Source of the DNA: Aved-18 sp964606665
GTDB lineage: Bacteria; Cyanobacteriota; Vampirovibrionia; Obscuribacterales; Obscuribacteraceae
Direction of reading: 5' to 3'
Length of the DNA: 64,000 nucleotides
Assembly (NCBI GenBank): GCA_964606665.1
Contig: CAZSHS010000004.1
Coordinates: forward strand, 114,530-178,529
Part shown: positions 51,631 to 60,947 of the stretch, piece by piece
Numbering within the stretch: the stretch's first letter is position 1
How the letters are laid out: each line of letters opens with the position of its first letter
Translations under genes and position numbers: made by a program
The notes under the pieces: model-generated
Databases searched by the model: none
Told to the model about the DNA's origin: nothing
The model's input: the letters and a program-made list of their open reading frames with translations, nothing else

Positions 51631-52182
51631 TTGGCTCCAGTAACACTTCCAGAAAATAGAGTTCAAAATCAAGAAATTCAAGTTGATCAAGAAGATCTGG
51701 AACTTGATGAATTTCAAGAATCAGAATCAAGATCAAATTTCAACGAACTGAAAATTTCTGCTCAGATCTTGGGCTATCACGCCTTGAAATTTATATTGCC
51801 GGCGGTGGTTGTGATATTCACGCTTGCATGCGGCATCACACTTAGCGTCTGGGCTTTGAATCAATTGAATAAATTGCCTATTCAAGCATTTCCCGCTACA
51901 GGAGGTGCAAACAATCAAAATGTCCAGAGTCAATCTGACTTGAACAACAAAGACAAGCTCAAATATTCAGCACCATCTGCGGTGCATGCACCTGTTTTGA
52001 AGAAAGTTCGAAAGGCAAAAACTCAAGCTAAAGCTCAGACTAAAAGATACCCACAAAGACACTCGAACTACCAGGACCCCTGGGCCGATTATTATTACGA
52101 TGCTCCAAGTCATCCGCGCGGTGGAGAAATCATTCATTCAGACGGAATGGTGACAGAGTATCGCTGGGCTAAAAAGCACTAG
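51631..52182 (+). CDS. Single-pass membrane protein with basic tail
   Basis: 183 aa from TTG 51631. The first 50 residues are acidic (DLELDEFQESES), one helix follows (LKFILPAVVVIFTLACGITLSVWAL), then a long polar and basic tail (KKVRKAKTQAKAQTKRY) ending with aromatic repeats (DPWADYYYDAPS). No ribosome site is clear, so the start is uncertain. Unknown family. Confidence 0.5.
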   Translation: MAPVTLPENRVQNQEIQVDQEDLELDEFQESESRSNFNELKISAQILGYHALKFILPAVVVIFTLACGITLSVWALNQLNKLPIQAFPATGGANNQNVQSQSDLNNKDKLKYSAPSAVHAPVLKKVRKAKTQAKAQTKRYPQRHSNYQDPWADYYYDAPSHPRGGEIIHSDGMVTEYRWAKKH

Positions 52183-52191
52183 TTGAGAAAA

Positions 52192-52914
52192 TCAAGACAA
52201 ACTCAATTTGTTTAGCGCTTCGGTAAGACGCTTATAAAGTGGAGCGAGCCACAAAGGTTGTTCTGTCATTTTGATTTTGCAATTTGTTTGAGCCAAATTG
52301 CAGGGAGCTAAAATGACATCCACATTTTCTCTGCCAACATCACTTACAAGCACATAGATTTCTTCGATAGAATCGTCGCCCATGGCTAAACATCCAACAG
52401 ATGCATTGCTTCCATGAATCATGATGTCGCCACCAAGTTTGGTGCGCTTTTCATTCTCGGCATGTTCTTTGTCTTCTTTGTTTGGATAATTCACTCGCAA
52501 AGAAAGATGATAAAGCGAATTGGGATTAAAAGAATCAATTTTGTAGAAGCCCTCAGGCACCTGCCAGTCGCCCTGTTTTAGTTTGGGACCGGCTTGGCCA
52601 CTGGCTGCCAAAATATTGTAAGTATGTAAAAGTTTGGCCGAGCTTAGGTCTCTTTCATCCTCTTTGTCGACTGCATAAATACGCAGTTCTTTTTCTTCTT
52701 TAAGCCCAACTAAGTATAGATGTTTAGGTGGATATGAAATATTCTTTTTTAGGCAGAAAGACTTGAGGACCGCCTCCACTTTCGGTTTGTATTTTGCTAT
52801 CGCTTGATCGTGAGAGATTTTATGTTTTGCCAAAACAACCTTTTTCATAAGAAAAGCAGACCCACATAAAACCAGAATCGCAGTTGCCAAACTAATGTAA
52901 ATCTTTGTCCACAT
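52192..52914 (-). CDS. YafK-type L,D-transpeptidase (YkuD family)
   Basis: 240 aa. An N-terminal anchor helix (IYISLATAILVLCGSAF), then the catalytic domain with KIDSFNPNSLYHLSLRVNYPN and MIHGSNASVGCLAMGDDSIEEIY. His-Gly and the catalytic Cys of the xGCxA motif are intact, in the YafK/ErfK arrangement. Attacks muropeptides in the periplasm, either making 3-3 crosslinks, attaching proteins, or in YafK-like members releasing the outer-membrane lipoprotein from peptidoglycan. Convergent with the basic-tail membrane gene (10 bases apart). Confidence 0.9.
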   Translation of the reverse strand: MWTKIYISLATAILVLCGSAFLMKKVVLAKHKISHDQAIAKYKPKVEAVLKSFCLKKNISYPPKHLYLVGLKEEKELRIYAVDKEDERDLSSAKLLHTYNILAASGQAGPKLKQGDWQVPEGFYKIDSFNPNSLYHLSLRVNYPNKEDKEHAENEKRTKLGGDIMIHGSNASVGCLAMGDDSIEEIYVLVSDVGRENVDVILAPCNLAQTNCKIKMTEQPLWLAPLYKRLTEALNKLSLS

Positions 52915-52938
52915 GCCAATATGTTACTATAAAAAGTC

Positions 52939-53415
52939 ATGACAAACACTTTGAGCCTGCAAGACAAATTCGCGCCAAACAGCATCTGCTACGGCTGCGG
53001 TCCATCCAACAAAGACGGACTGCAAATTAAAAGCTTTCCCAAAGAGGGCGACGAAGGCGTGCTTTTATGTCGCTTTGAATCGGACCCCAAGTATCAAGCC
53101 TTCCCTGGCATGCTCTATGGCGGTCTGATTGCTTGTTTGCTTGACTGTCATTTGAATTGGACAGCCGCCTGGCATTTGAAAAATCAAAACAAATTAGAGC
53201 AGCCACCCTGCACAGTCACAGCTTCTATTTCAGTAAAGTATCTTCGTCCCACACCATTCGATCAACCCCTGGAACTTGTTGCTCGGGTGGTCGAAGCCAA
53301 AGAAGACCGTGCCACCATATCTGGTGAATTATCTGCTGGCGGTAAAGTTTGCGCTACTGCTGAGGGTCTTTTTGTCGCTGTAAAACCAGGTCACCCAGCT
53401 TATCACCGCTGGTAA
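52939..53415 (+). CDS. PaaI-type hotdog thioesterase
   Basis: 158 aa. NSICYGCGPSNKDGLQIKSF at the N-terminus, GMLYGGLIACLLDCHLNWTAAW (the catalytic Gly-Gly helix) and TASISVKYLRPTPFDQPLELVARVV match the 4HBT/PaaI subfamily hydrolysing acyl-CoA. The CxxC at residues about 15-18 in CYGCG is common in this subgroup. The permease gene starts 8 bases after the stop, likely co-transcribed. Confidence 0.82.
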   Translation: MTNTLSLQDKFAPNSICYGCGPSNKDGLQIKSFPKEGDEGVLLCRFESDPKYQAFPGMLYGGLIACLLDCHLNWTAAWHLKNQNKLEQPPCTVTASISVKYLRPTPFDQPLELVARVVEAKEDRATISGELSAGGKVCATAEGLFVAVKPGHPAYHRW

Positions 53416-53423
53416 ATTTAAGT

Positions 53424-54851
53424 ATGCCAACTAACGAACTGAAAGTAGAGATTACTCCTTTCAGCGCCTGGATGATTGGAGTTGGATGTCTTATAGGCTC
53501 GATGGCATGGCTTATTCATCCATCGATGCTTGCACGAGGTGGTGTGATAGCCACGCTTGTAGCCTGGATTTTAGCTGCAATTGTCACTTTGCCCCTTGCT
53601 TTGATTTTAATGGAATTGTCTTCTATGTTTCCTGCGGCCGGCGGGCCGTATGTTTATAAATATTATGCGCTCAAGAGATTAATTGGTGACAAAGGCGAGT
53701 TGCTTGGATTTTTGAGCGGCTGGCTTTTTTGGATCGCAAACACAGTGGGTCTTGCCTGTATCGCAAACGGAGTGTGCAATCTGGCTTCACTGCTCGTTTT
53801 TGGTGGAGCCCAACTTTGTCCTTTGTGGTTTGGACCGCTTGTAATTTTGTTTTTCTTTGGCTTAATTACCGTTTTCAATTTTCTGCCTGCAGGTAAAGCT
53901 TCCAAACTAAATGACGTTTTCACTATCATAAAATTATTAATGGCTTTGTGTTTTACGCTTTTAGTAGTGACGAGAGCCACTAATCCAATTGAGAATTTCA
54001 TGTCGAATGCCCGTTTAGATTTGCTTGCGCCGCATTTATTTGCCAAGCAATTGGCGTCAATCTCGATGCTTGCACTTGCTGGATACTCTTTTATAGAAGC
54101 GACCGGATGTGTTTCATTTGAAACTAAAGATGCAAGGCATGCTGTCCCACGAGCTTTGTTTTTGACCCTGATTACTGCCACCATTATTTATATTGCTATG
54201 GCTTTATCGATCTCCTCTGCAGGTCCCTTGAGCTTGTCGAGCGATAGTGCCACCATGCTCGTGACTGGTACTAATCTGGAGGCAAATTGTCCTGGTATCA
54301 CTTCTTATTTATGTGGAAGTTTGGCTGGACAATTTTTTGTCTGGTTAGTAATTTTATCAATTTTTGCTTGTGGCTTTGCTGCTGTGATGGGGCTTGCAAG
54401 AGTAAGCTATTCGATGGCTTTGACTAATCTGTTTCCCAGTCAATTCGCCAAACTAGATCCTGAAACTGGCGTACCTAGATTTGCGCTCAATTTTCAACTG
54501 GTGTGTTTGCTTGCAATCGCTTTAACTGCAAACTTGCTTACAAAGACCGGCCTGATTGCTGATGCGTACACTTTTTTAGTAGAAACATTTGGATTTATGT
54601 ATGCTTTTGTGGCAATCTTTTATGGCATTTGCATTGTTAGTTTGAGATATACAGATCCCGATATGACACGCCCTTTTAGAATAGGCAAAAACGGCAACTG
54701 GTTAGTTATTCTTCTAGCTGTGATTGTAATTGTAATCTGGGGTTACTCTGCTCTATATACAATAAGCTGGAAGAATCAAATTGCTGGTTTAATAGCCTGG
54801 CTTGCTGGAATTCCAGTTTTTAAATATTATCGGCGAGGGGAGGCGAAATAG
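53424..54851 (+). CDS. APC-superfamily amino acid permease
   Basis: 475 aa, twelve predicted helices. FSAWMIGVGCLIGSMAWLIH at helix 1 holds the family's unwound Gly-rich segment (GCLIGS), and FPAAGGPYVYKYYAL lies in helix 2-3, typical of APC transporters such as the glutamate/GABA or cationic amino acid type. The second half includes EATGCVSFETKDARHAVPRALFL. Cytoplasmic membrane, proton- or amine-coupled uptake, substrate not certain. It precedes the giant membrane protein with only the start context between them. Confidence 0.88.
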   Translation: MPTNELKVEITPFSAWMIGVGCLIGSMAWLIHPSMLARGGVIATLVAWILAAIVTLPLALILMELSSMFPAAGGPYVYKYYALKRLIGDKGELLGFLSGWLFWIANTVGLACIANGVCNLASLLVFGGAQLCPLWFGPLVILFFFGLITVFNFLPAGKASKLNDVFTIIKLLMALCFTLLVVTRATNPIENFMSNARLDLLAPHLFAKQLASISMLALAGYSFIEATGCVSFETKDARHAVPRALFLTLITATIIYIAMALSISSAGPLSLSSDSATMLVTGTNLEANCPGITSYLCGSLAGQFFVWLVILSIFACGFAAVMGLARVSYSMALTNLFPSQFAKLDPETGVPRFALNFQLVCLLAIALTANLLTKTGLIADAYTFLVETFGFMYAFVAIFYGICIVSLRYTDPDMTRPFRIGKNGNWLVILLAVIVIVIWGYSALYTISWKNQIAGLIAWLAGIPVFKYYRRGEAK

Positions 54852-54852
54852 T

Positions 54853-57834
54853 ATGAACCCATTTCAAATTATTGCCACCTTGCGAAAATTCGGCAATTAT
54901 CTGGCTGGTTTATTTCCTTTTCTGGCTCATGTTGTGGATTGGCTAACAAAGCCACTGAAAGCTTTTGTCGAACAGCCCAAAGTGGCGCCATACTGGCAGA
55001 AAATTACTCAAAATAAAATCATTCAATCTATCTGGAATGTGGTCTCACGTTTTTACTGGCGCGACTATTCTAAAGATAGACTTGATTTAAGCGAAGCGCC
55101 GCCTGAAAGTTTAGCCGTGATGCTGCCGGTCTTTCGCTTGTGTGTTTTACTTTGTTTGCTTGTGCCAATTTCTCAATTGCATTTTGGTGCTTATGTGCCC
55201 ATTGAGGCAGTGTCTGGTGCCACCGAGAATGCGGCTGTCTGGGTAATAGTTACCTGGATGGTGGCACTTGCTGCTGGTTGGTCCTCTATTCTTTCGGGAA
55301 GCGCATTTTCAAACAGGTTCGCCTATGCTGCTTTAGCTTGTAGTGCTGTGTACATGCTCAGTATTTGTATCGTGACGAGCGAGAAATCCTATTGGAACTG
55401 GACTTTAACTGCTGCAATTTTGTTTGGTTATTTTATTAACGAATACCAGGTCAAGCGTGACAACGCCAAAGACTGGATTGTAAGTATAATTTGCGCTCTT
55501 GCAATTGGATGCATCACTGGTATCCAGCTTACTTGTACTACTCCTCTAAAAGCGCTACTTGCGCCCTTATTGCCTTCTGTTTCTTATCAGCAAGTTGGCG
55601 TTTTAATTGGATGTGTGATTGGCTCGATCATAGCTCTTGCTATTTGTTTTACGGCAAAAAAAGTGAAGGACACTTTTGTTGATGTGGGCACTTTAATGAC
55701 CATCAACTTTTGTTCTATAGGCACATTTTTTATTGCTGCAACCCTGCGTGGAGACTTATCCCAGCTTGGCTCTCAGATGTTTTCGTCTTTGAAACTATTT
55801 AACGGTTACTTATGGCCCGTCTGGTATTTTCTGGGCGTGGGCATTGTATTTAAACTTATCGGCTCAAGCAAAGTGGTATCAAATTCAATTAAGAATTTAA
55901 TTGGTCCCAAATTGCTTACACCTGTTTTGCTCATAATACTTACATGTTTGTGTCTTATATTTGGCAGTGAGCCTGTAGTGCGAATGCTTGGCTCGGAGCC
56001 AAGTATGGCTTCAAGTATTTTGGGTCCGGTATTTTTTCCTATTTATTTACAGGCTGCTCCATATATCTGGCGCGAGCCACTTACTACCATAACTGTGCAC
56101 TGGTTTTCCTGGGTGCTTTTGTTTGATGTTGTGGTCGTATTTATTCTATTGGTAATAAGAAGACTGAATAATGATTCGATGGCACGATTGTTTTATCTCA
56201 ATTGTCTTTCGGCGCTATTAATTTGGGAATATGTTTTTCAGCTTGCTTCTTTTACTCGCACACCTAAACACTCTATCTTTGCGCTGCTTATTTTTTCGCT
56301 CTGGCTCTTGTGGTTAATGCACACTGTGGGCTGGTCGATGAGCCTCAAGTCGTCGCCGCTTTGGCCTGCTATTGGTCGTCTACCTATTTATGGTGGCATC
56401 ATGACTTTTTGTTTTCTTGAAATTTTTGCACGCTCTGCACTCAAAGATTTCAATGTTACAAATGAGCTTTTTCTTGCTCTCTTCCGCGGCGTCATAGATA
56501 TAGGTCTTCCGTATTTCTTTTATCTATACGCACTTGCGCGATTAGGGCAATTGCCTCTGCATTTGAGTGCATTGTTTGCTTCGTTTTGTCTTGGTGCAAT
56601 ATTTAGTTTTCCAATAAATGTGCTTGATAAATTTGCTGCTGCAGGTTCTTTTGAAGGATTAAAAAGAATTGCCCAAGAACAATATCAATTATTTGCTGCT
56701 AAAGGTTCTATAAATTTAGACCTAGAGCTGCCTGAATGGTGGCTAATATTGCGAGCAGTTTTATTTGTTTGTGTACTTACTGCTCTTGCCTTTTTAGCTC
56801 ATCGCAAAAATGAGAATGCAAATGAGCGTCATAGTGCCAAAGTCTTTTCATTGGTAGCATTTGCTAGTGGAATGGCGTCATTTTCCAGATCTTTTGTTGA
56901 TTTGCCAATTCCTATGAACTGGCATGTATTCATTGGTCCTACCAGGCAAGATTTATTTTTTAGTGCCGGGCTTGTTTATTTTTATTTTGCACTCTGGCTT
57001 CCTGCCTTGATTTTGGGACTGGGACTGTTATCTGACAAACTGCGCAAACCAAGGTTTTTTGTAGTTTTGATGGCAATTGCAGCAGCATTTAATTTTGGTA
57101 TTTCGTATTTTTATCAAAATCACGAATCTCTGCTTAGAGCATCAGGACTGATTTATTCAGGCATTGTAATTTTGCTTTCTATTTTTGTTTTGCTTGTATC
57201 TTATTGTATTTCTGAAATGGCAACCTTCAAAGAAGCTATACAAAAGCCAAAAGGACAACCTCTTTTATCTGAGCGGTCTGTGTATACCCTTTTGACTGTA
57301 ATAATTCTGGCATTGTCGGGACTGGCTATTTATCAGCTTTCAAGCATAACTTCAACCAAGCGTGATTTTGCTGTATTTAAACATCCTGTTCAAATTCCAA
57401 GCAATTGGAAAGAAGTTCCAAGCAATGATCCTCGCTCTGTAATGATGACGTTTAAAGATAGTCAGGGTTTACAATCAAATGTTTTAATGGGAACGCTTGA
57501 TTCTCACCCAGAAGGTACGCGAGCCTTGCTCAAAAATTTACTTGTCAAAGCGAGCGCAAATCTTACTAATCTGCAACTGCTAAAACTGGACAACTGGAAT
57601 CGCATGTATCCAGACGCGCTCGTTTGTTTTTATACATTTGAAAAAACAGCGCCCGGAACTAGCATTGTACAAACCATGGAAGGGCTGACCATTCTGGTTC
57701 CAATGCCTGGTAATGTGACTGAGTATTACACTCTGATTACAAGCCCAATCGACATGGAACGCCTGCAGTGGCGTCTTTGCATGGTTGTAGAATCTCTGCC
57801 TAACCGTATGGGAAAAATTCCCAGCCTCATCTAA
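54853..57834 (+). CDS. Very large polytopic membrane protein of unknown function
   Basis: 993 aa from ATG 54853 behind GAGGGGAGG (54834-54842). A longer frame inside the permease gene lacks this site. A soluble N-terminal segment (about 1-80) precedes about 20 or more hydrophobic helices through residue 850. The C-terminal about 140 residues form a soluble domain (FKHPVQIPSNWKEVPSNDPRSVMMTFKDS, LVCFYTFEKTAPGTS), facing outside if the helix count is even. No transporter motif recognised. It is coupled to the permease by position and may be an exporter, a flippase or an O-antigen-like polymerase. Confidence 0.65.
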   Translation: MNPFQIIATLRKFGNYLAGLFPFLAHVVDWLTKPLKAFVEQPKVAPYWQKITQNKIIQSIWNVVSRFYWRDYSKDRLDLSEAPPESLAVMLPVFRLCVLLCLLVPISQLHFGAYVPIEAVSGATENAAVWVIVTWMVALAAGWSSILSGSAFSNRFAYAALACSAVYMLSICIVTSEKSYWNWTLTAAILFGYFINEYQVKRDNAKDWIVSIICALAIGCITGIQLTCTTPLKALLAPLLPSVSYQQVGVLIGCVIGSIIALAICFTAKKVKDTFVDVGTLMTINFCSIGTFFIAATLRGDLSQLGSQMFSSLKLFNGYLWPVWYFLGVGIVFKLIGSSKVVSNSIKNLIGPKLLTPVLLIILTCLCLIFGSEPVVRMLGSEPSMASSILGPVFFPIYLQAAPYIWREPLTTITVHWFSWVLLFDVVVVFILLVIRRLNNDSMARLFYLNCLSALLIWEYVFQLASFTRTPKHSIFALLIFSLWLLWLMHTVGWSMSLKSSPLWPAIGRLPIYGGIMTFCFLEIFARSALKDFNVTNELFLALFRGVIDIGLPYFFYLYALARLGQLPLHLSALFASFCLGAIFSFPINVLDKFAAAGSFEGLKRIAQEQYQLFAAKGSINLDLELPEWWLILRAVLFVCVLTALAFLAHRKNENANERHSAKVFSLVAFASGMASFSRSFVDLPIPMNWHVFIGPTRQDLFFSAGLVYFYFALWLPALILGLGLLSDKLRKPRFFVVLMAIAAAFNFGISYFYQNHESLLRASGLIYSGIVILLSIFVLLVSYCISEMATFKEAIQKPKGQPLLSERSVYTLLTVIILALSGLAIYQLSSITSTKRDFAVFKHPVQIPSNWKEVPSNDPRSVMMTFKDSQGLQSNVLMGTLDSHPEGTRALLKNLLVKASANLTNLQLLKLDNWNRMYPDALVCFYTFEKTAPGTSIVQTMEGLTILVPMPGNVTEYYTLITSPIDMERLQWRLCMVVESLPNRMGKIPSLI

Positions 57835-58046
57835 GAATTTTCGTTTGAAGAGTTAGAGTTCATTTGCGAGTTCTTATCGTCTTGGTGAAAATTACTATTT
57901 TGTCCACCTTTTTTTCTAGACTGCAAACCTTTGACCTCTTCAAATATTTTCTTAGCGATGTCGCTACGTCCATGGTTTATAAAGAAGCTAGCCAGCCATT
58001 CAAGCTCTTTTATAGGTTGTGAATTAGATTTATCTTTTGAGTCCAT
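57831..58046 (-). CDS. Small hydrophilic protein, unknown
   Basis: 71 aa: SKDKSNSQPIKELEWLASFFINHGRSDIAKKIFEEVKGL, then an Asn/Ser/Gln-rich tail. The helix EWLASFFINHGRSDIAKKIFEEV looks like one TPR-like pair. It is coherent coding sequence, which is why the 46-base copy here is taken as original. Tail overlaps the giant membrane gene by 4 bases. Confidence 0.55.
   Translation of the reverse strand: MDSKDKSNSQPIKELEWLASFFINHGRSDIAKKIFEEVKGLQSRKKGGQNSNFHQDDKNSQMNSNSSNENS
57994..58039 (+). repeat. 46-base exact copy of 6862-6907
   Basis: Identical to 6862-6907 in the same orientation and part of the coding region of the small hydrophilic protein. See the broken gene at 6356-7100. Confidence 0.85.
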
Positions 58047-58184
58047 AATCTAACTATTCCAATCAACTGATTACCGATTCTTTTCAGCCGTTTTGTTTAT
58101 AGCAAATAGTTCAGGAACGATGCCGTTATTTCGAGGCTTTATGCCGATCAGTCACGACTTTTTACCTTAGACGCTACAAATGAA

Positions 58185-58202
58185 CTAGCTATGAACCGCT
58201 AG
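58185..58202 (+). promoter_or_regulatory. Inverted repeat before the XRE regulator
   Basis: CTAGC (58185-58189) and GCTAG (58198-58202), 8-base centre, 28 bases before the regulator ATG. A likely autoregulatory site for that HTH protein. Confidence 0.4.
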
Positions 58203-58229
58203 CTCTATAAGTATGAGGAGAGTTGTAAA

Positions 58230-58499
58230 ATGGCAGACAAAAGAAAAGCACAAAATCAAAAACTAATAATTGAATGTTTAGGGAAAACTGTTGCCGCCCG
58301 CCGCAAACGGCTTGGTATGTCGCAAGAAGAGCTTGCTGAAGAGTCAGGTGTTGATCGAGCTTTTATAAGTAAGATTGAACGTGGCAGACGAAATCCCAGC
58401 TTTGCTTTAATCTCGCATATATCGCATGGTCTACACATGCGTTTTTCGCGTCTGGTTGCAAATTGCGAAGAATGTGCCAAAGCGCGCAAGACTAGCTAA
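58230..58499 (+). CDS. XRE-family transcriptional regulator
   Basis: 89 aa with a single helix-turn-helix: VAARRKRLGMSQEELAEESGVDRAFISKIERGRRNPSFALI at about 22-62. GAGGAG ribosome site. Short length and lack of an effector domain suggest a local repressor, possibly of its own promoter via the nearby dyad, or of the large membrane protein operon. Confidence 0.82.
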   Translation: MADKRKAQNQKLIIECLGKTVAARRKRLGMSQEELAEESGVDRAFISKIERGRRNPSFALISHISHGLHMRFSRLVANCEECAKARKTS

Positions 58500-58841
58500 A
58501 TGAGCGATATTCCTAGTGCAAGTATGCGCGTCAAGGTGTTCGTTTAGTCTGAAATTTGTTCGGGGTTTAGTCTGCCTATAACGCCAATAAAAATACGTTT
58601 TGAAACGCCTGCTGGGTCAGCGTTTTGAAGTCGGAGTGTGAGAAATTGTGTGCAAATTTACTATTAGATGGAAGTGTTTTTTTGTTTGGCACTGAAAACT
58701 ATGCGCCTGTCAGCAGGTATTAAAAACTGACGGTTTTTCTTACGGAGTCGTTTTGAAAGCCAGTTACAGTAAGACTTTTCGAGCGTGAAAAAATCGGCGT
58801 TATAGGCAGCTCAAAGTCCACTTGAAGATCGCGCAAAAATT
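58500..58841. other. 342-base non-coding stretch
   Basis: No convincing reading frame. It holds a 238-base segment bounded by a perfect 14-base inverted repeat (separate entry), several small internal hairpins and AT-rich flanks. No promoter clear to me. Confidence 0.6.
58572..58809. repeat. Element closed by a 14-base perfect inverted repeat
   Basis: CTGCCTATAACGCC (58572-58585) is the exact complement of GGCGTTATAGGCAG (58796-58809). Inside are small stems such as GCTG-GGT-CAGC and CCTG-TCAG-CAGG and two similar CGTTTTGAA motifs. Options are a structured non-coding RNA closed by a long terminal stem, or a small MITE-like element. No matching target duplication is visible at the ends (TTAGT and CTCAA differ). 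Confidence 0.5.
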
Positions 58842-60947
58842 CTAAATCTCAATCTTCAATTTTGGCATTTCTTTTGTGACGCGCACTTCGCCAGTAGATG
58901 TCTTCTCACGCACCAATAATTTCTGAGCGATATGGTCCATCACATTTTCGATGCGGACATAACCTACTATTCGGCGCGTTTCTAAATCTTCAACTACTGG
59001 TACCACTTTAAATCCATGCTCGCGCATAGTCATTATGGCAAGAGCGGCAGTGTCTGAAACTGTGATGGCAATTGGATTTTGCACCATGATATCTTTGGCG
59101 GTGATATTCATCTCCGCACCCTCAGGTAATGCTGCTGCAACTTCGATCGAACGCAATAAATCTGAGCGCGTAATCATTCCAATTAAGCGACCGTCGTCAT
59201 CGGTCACAGGCAAAAAGTCCAGTCGACTCACATTCAATTTATGAATGGCATCAACAACGTGATAATTAGCGCTTAACGGCGATTCTGGCAGAGGCTGAAT
59301 CAAAGCTTTGAGTGGAACGAGTTCTAACACTTCTCGCACTTCGTGCAGACTTTTCCAAATGTTAGTGCGGCGATTTATTGCTTTTACGACTGCATCTTTC
59401 AAGGGACTAAGAGCGCTTGAAATTTGAGTGAATACATTTGATCCCATTACTGTTACTTCAAGATCTGTGCGTGCGCGCACTGTGGCAGAACGCGGGCGAT
59501 TATCGAGCAATGCGCCTTCGCCAAAGAAGTCGCCTGGTCCAAGCACTGCAATTAAATCTTCGCCTTCGCCATTAATTTTTTTGCGACCAACTTCAGCTTC
59601 GCCTCGTTCAATCACATAAAATTCAGTACCGGCATCGCCTTCTTCAATTACAGCATCGCCTGCTGAATAAAACGCTCGCCAGATTCTTTTAGATCTATCT
59701 GCTTTCAAATGAGCAAGAGTTCGGGGAAATATTAGATCACAACCCCATTCAAGTCCCACTTTCACTATTTGAAAAACAGAGGGCAGTTTCATTAAATAAA
59801 CGCCGCGCCAGATAAACCAAGCAATAAAGCCTGACAGTCGCACTCCCATGATGTCTGCCACGGCATCATAGCCACCAATTGCGCACATTGAGCCCATCAT
59901 TTTGTAGTGAAAAGGCTTGGTTGGCTTATTTTCTAAATTGGCTATTATATTTTCGGCAACTTGTTTTGCCTGGCGTTCTGCAAATTGAGCGACTGTGGGA
60001 CAAATTTTGCCATCAAGTGCATTTATAACGGCGGCGCAATCGCCTATTGCCCAGACATTTGCATAGCCTGGTACAGACATATCTGGATTTGTGCAGATGC
60101 GTCCGCGCTCTTTTTTGACATTCAATTTTTGAATCATCGCAAGTGGACTTGTGCCGATAGTGCAGACAATGGTGGCACCATGCACGTAGCGTTTGTCTTT
60201 GAGCGTTATACCAAGTGGCGTAGCGCGGCTTGCCATCGCATTTAATAGTATACGCACACCAGCTTTGCTCATTCGATCTTGAGCGAATGCTCGCAGAGAA
60301 GCATCTAGTTCGGGCAGAATCTGATCGCGCGAATGCACGATGGTAACTGAAATATCTTCCTCTTCTATATGACTGAAAAATTTGCGACTGCGACGAACGA
60401 GGTCGTTTATTTCACCAGCAACTTCAACACCTGAAAATCCGGCACCCACGATTACAAAAGACAAATGCCATTTTTTCTGGGCCGGATCGTCACAAACTTC
60501 GGCCTTTTCCATTTGCTCCATAATGTGAGCTTGCAGTGCAAGTGCGTCTCCCACTGTTTTAAATGAAAAGGCGTGGTCGTTCATGCCGGGAATAGCAGAA
60601 AGATCGACTTTGTTTCCAGCCGCAATCACTAGATAGTCAAAGCTCATTTTGCGTCTTGTTTCGTCGTAAGCTTCGTACTCGATGCATTTAGAATCTAAAT
60701 CTATAGATAGGACGCATTCTGTTCGGCACCAGACTCCTTTGAGCATTTGGCGCAGTGGGGCTGAAACGTCTTTAGGCTGCAATGTTCCACCTGCCACGCC
60801 TGCTAGAAGCGGGTGGAAAACCATGTGATTTTCCTGGTTGAACAAAACAATTTCAAATTGAGTTTGAGGCAGCGCCTGACGCAGCTTGCGGGCGCATTTA
60901 ACGCCGGCAAATCCGCCACCGATGATTAAAATTCTGGGGCTAGCCAT
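58842..60947 (-). CDS. NADH dehydrogenase-2-like flavoprotein fused to cyclic-nucleotide-binding and CBS domains
   Basis: 701 aa in one frame. About 1-400 is an NDH-2: FAD loop IIGGGFAGVKCAR (6-18), NAD loop VIVGAGFSGVEVAGEIN (about 165), ANVWAIGDCAA, and a C-terminal hydrophobic stretch (RLSGFIAWFIWRGVYLMKLP) that would touch the membrane. About 425-530 is a cNMP-binding domain (AGDAVIEEGDAGTEFYVIERGEAEV, GDFFGEGALLDNRPRSATVRA). About 560-690 is a CBS pair (FLPVTDDDGRLIGMITRSDLLRS, GFKVVPVVEDLETRRIVGYV). It transfers electrons from NADH to quinone and is probably switched by a nucleotide signal. Confidence 0.93.
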   Translation of the reverse strand: MASPRILIIGGGFAGVKCARKLRQALPQTQFEIVLFNQENHMVFHPLLAGVAGGTLQPKDVSAPLRQMLKGVWCRTECVLSIDLDSKCIEYEAYDETRRKMSFDYLVIAAGNKVDLSAIPGMNDHAFSFKTVGDALALQAHIMEQMEKAEVCDDPAQKKWHLSFVIVGAGFSGVEVAGEINDLVRRSRKFFSHIEEEDISVTIVHSRDQILPELDASLRAFAQDRMSKAGVRILLNAMASRATPLGITLKDKRYVHGATIVCTIGTSPLAMIQKLNVKKERGRICTNPDMSVPGYANVWAIGDCAAVINALDGKICPTVAQFAERQAKQVAENIIANLENKPTKPFHYKMMGSMCAIGGYDAVADIMGVRLSGFIAWFIWRGVYLMKLPSVFQIVKVGLEWGCDLIFPRTLAHLKADRSKRIWRAFYSAGDAVIEEGDAGTEFYVIERGEAEVGRKKINGEGEDLIAVLGPGDFFGEGALLDNRPRSATVRARTDLEVTVMGSNVFTQISSALSPLKDAVVKAINRRTNIWKSLHEVREVLELVPLKALIQPLPESPLSANYHVVDAIHKLNVSRLDFLPVTDDDGRLIGMITRSDLLRSIEVAAALPEGAEMNITAKDIMVQNPIAITVSDTAALAIMTMREHGFKVVPVVEDLETRRIVGYVRIENVMDHIAQKLLVREKTSTGEVRVTKEMPKLKIEI

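Noticed and set aside
58572..58809. Insertion-sequence interpretation of the 14 bp inverted repeat
   Set aside because: No transposase frame lies between the arms and no matching target duplication is visible, so only a MITE or RNA remains possible.
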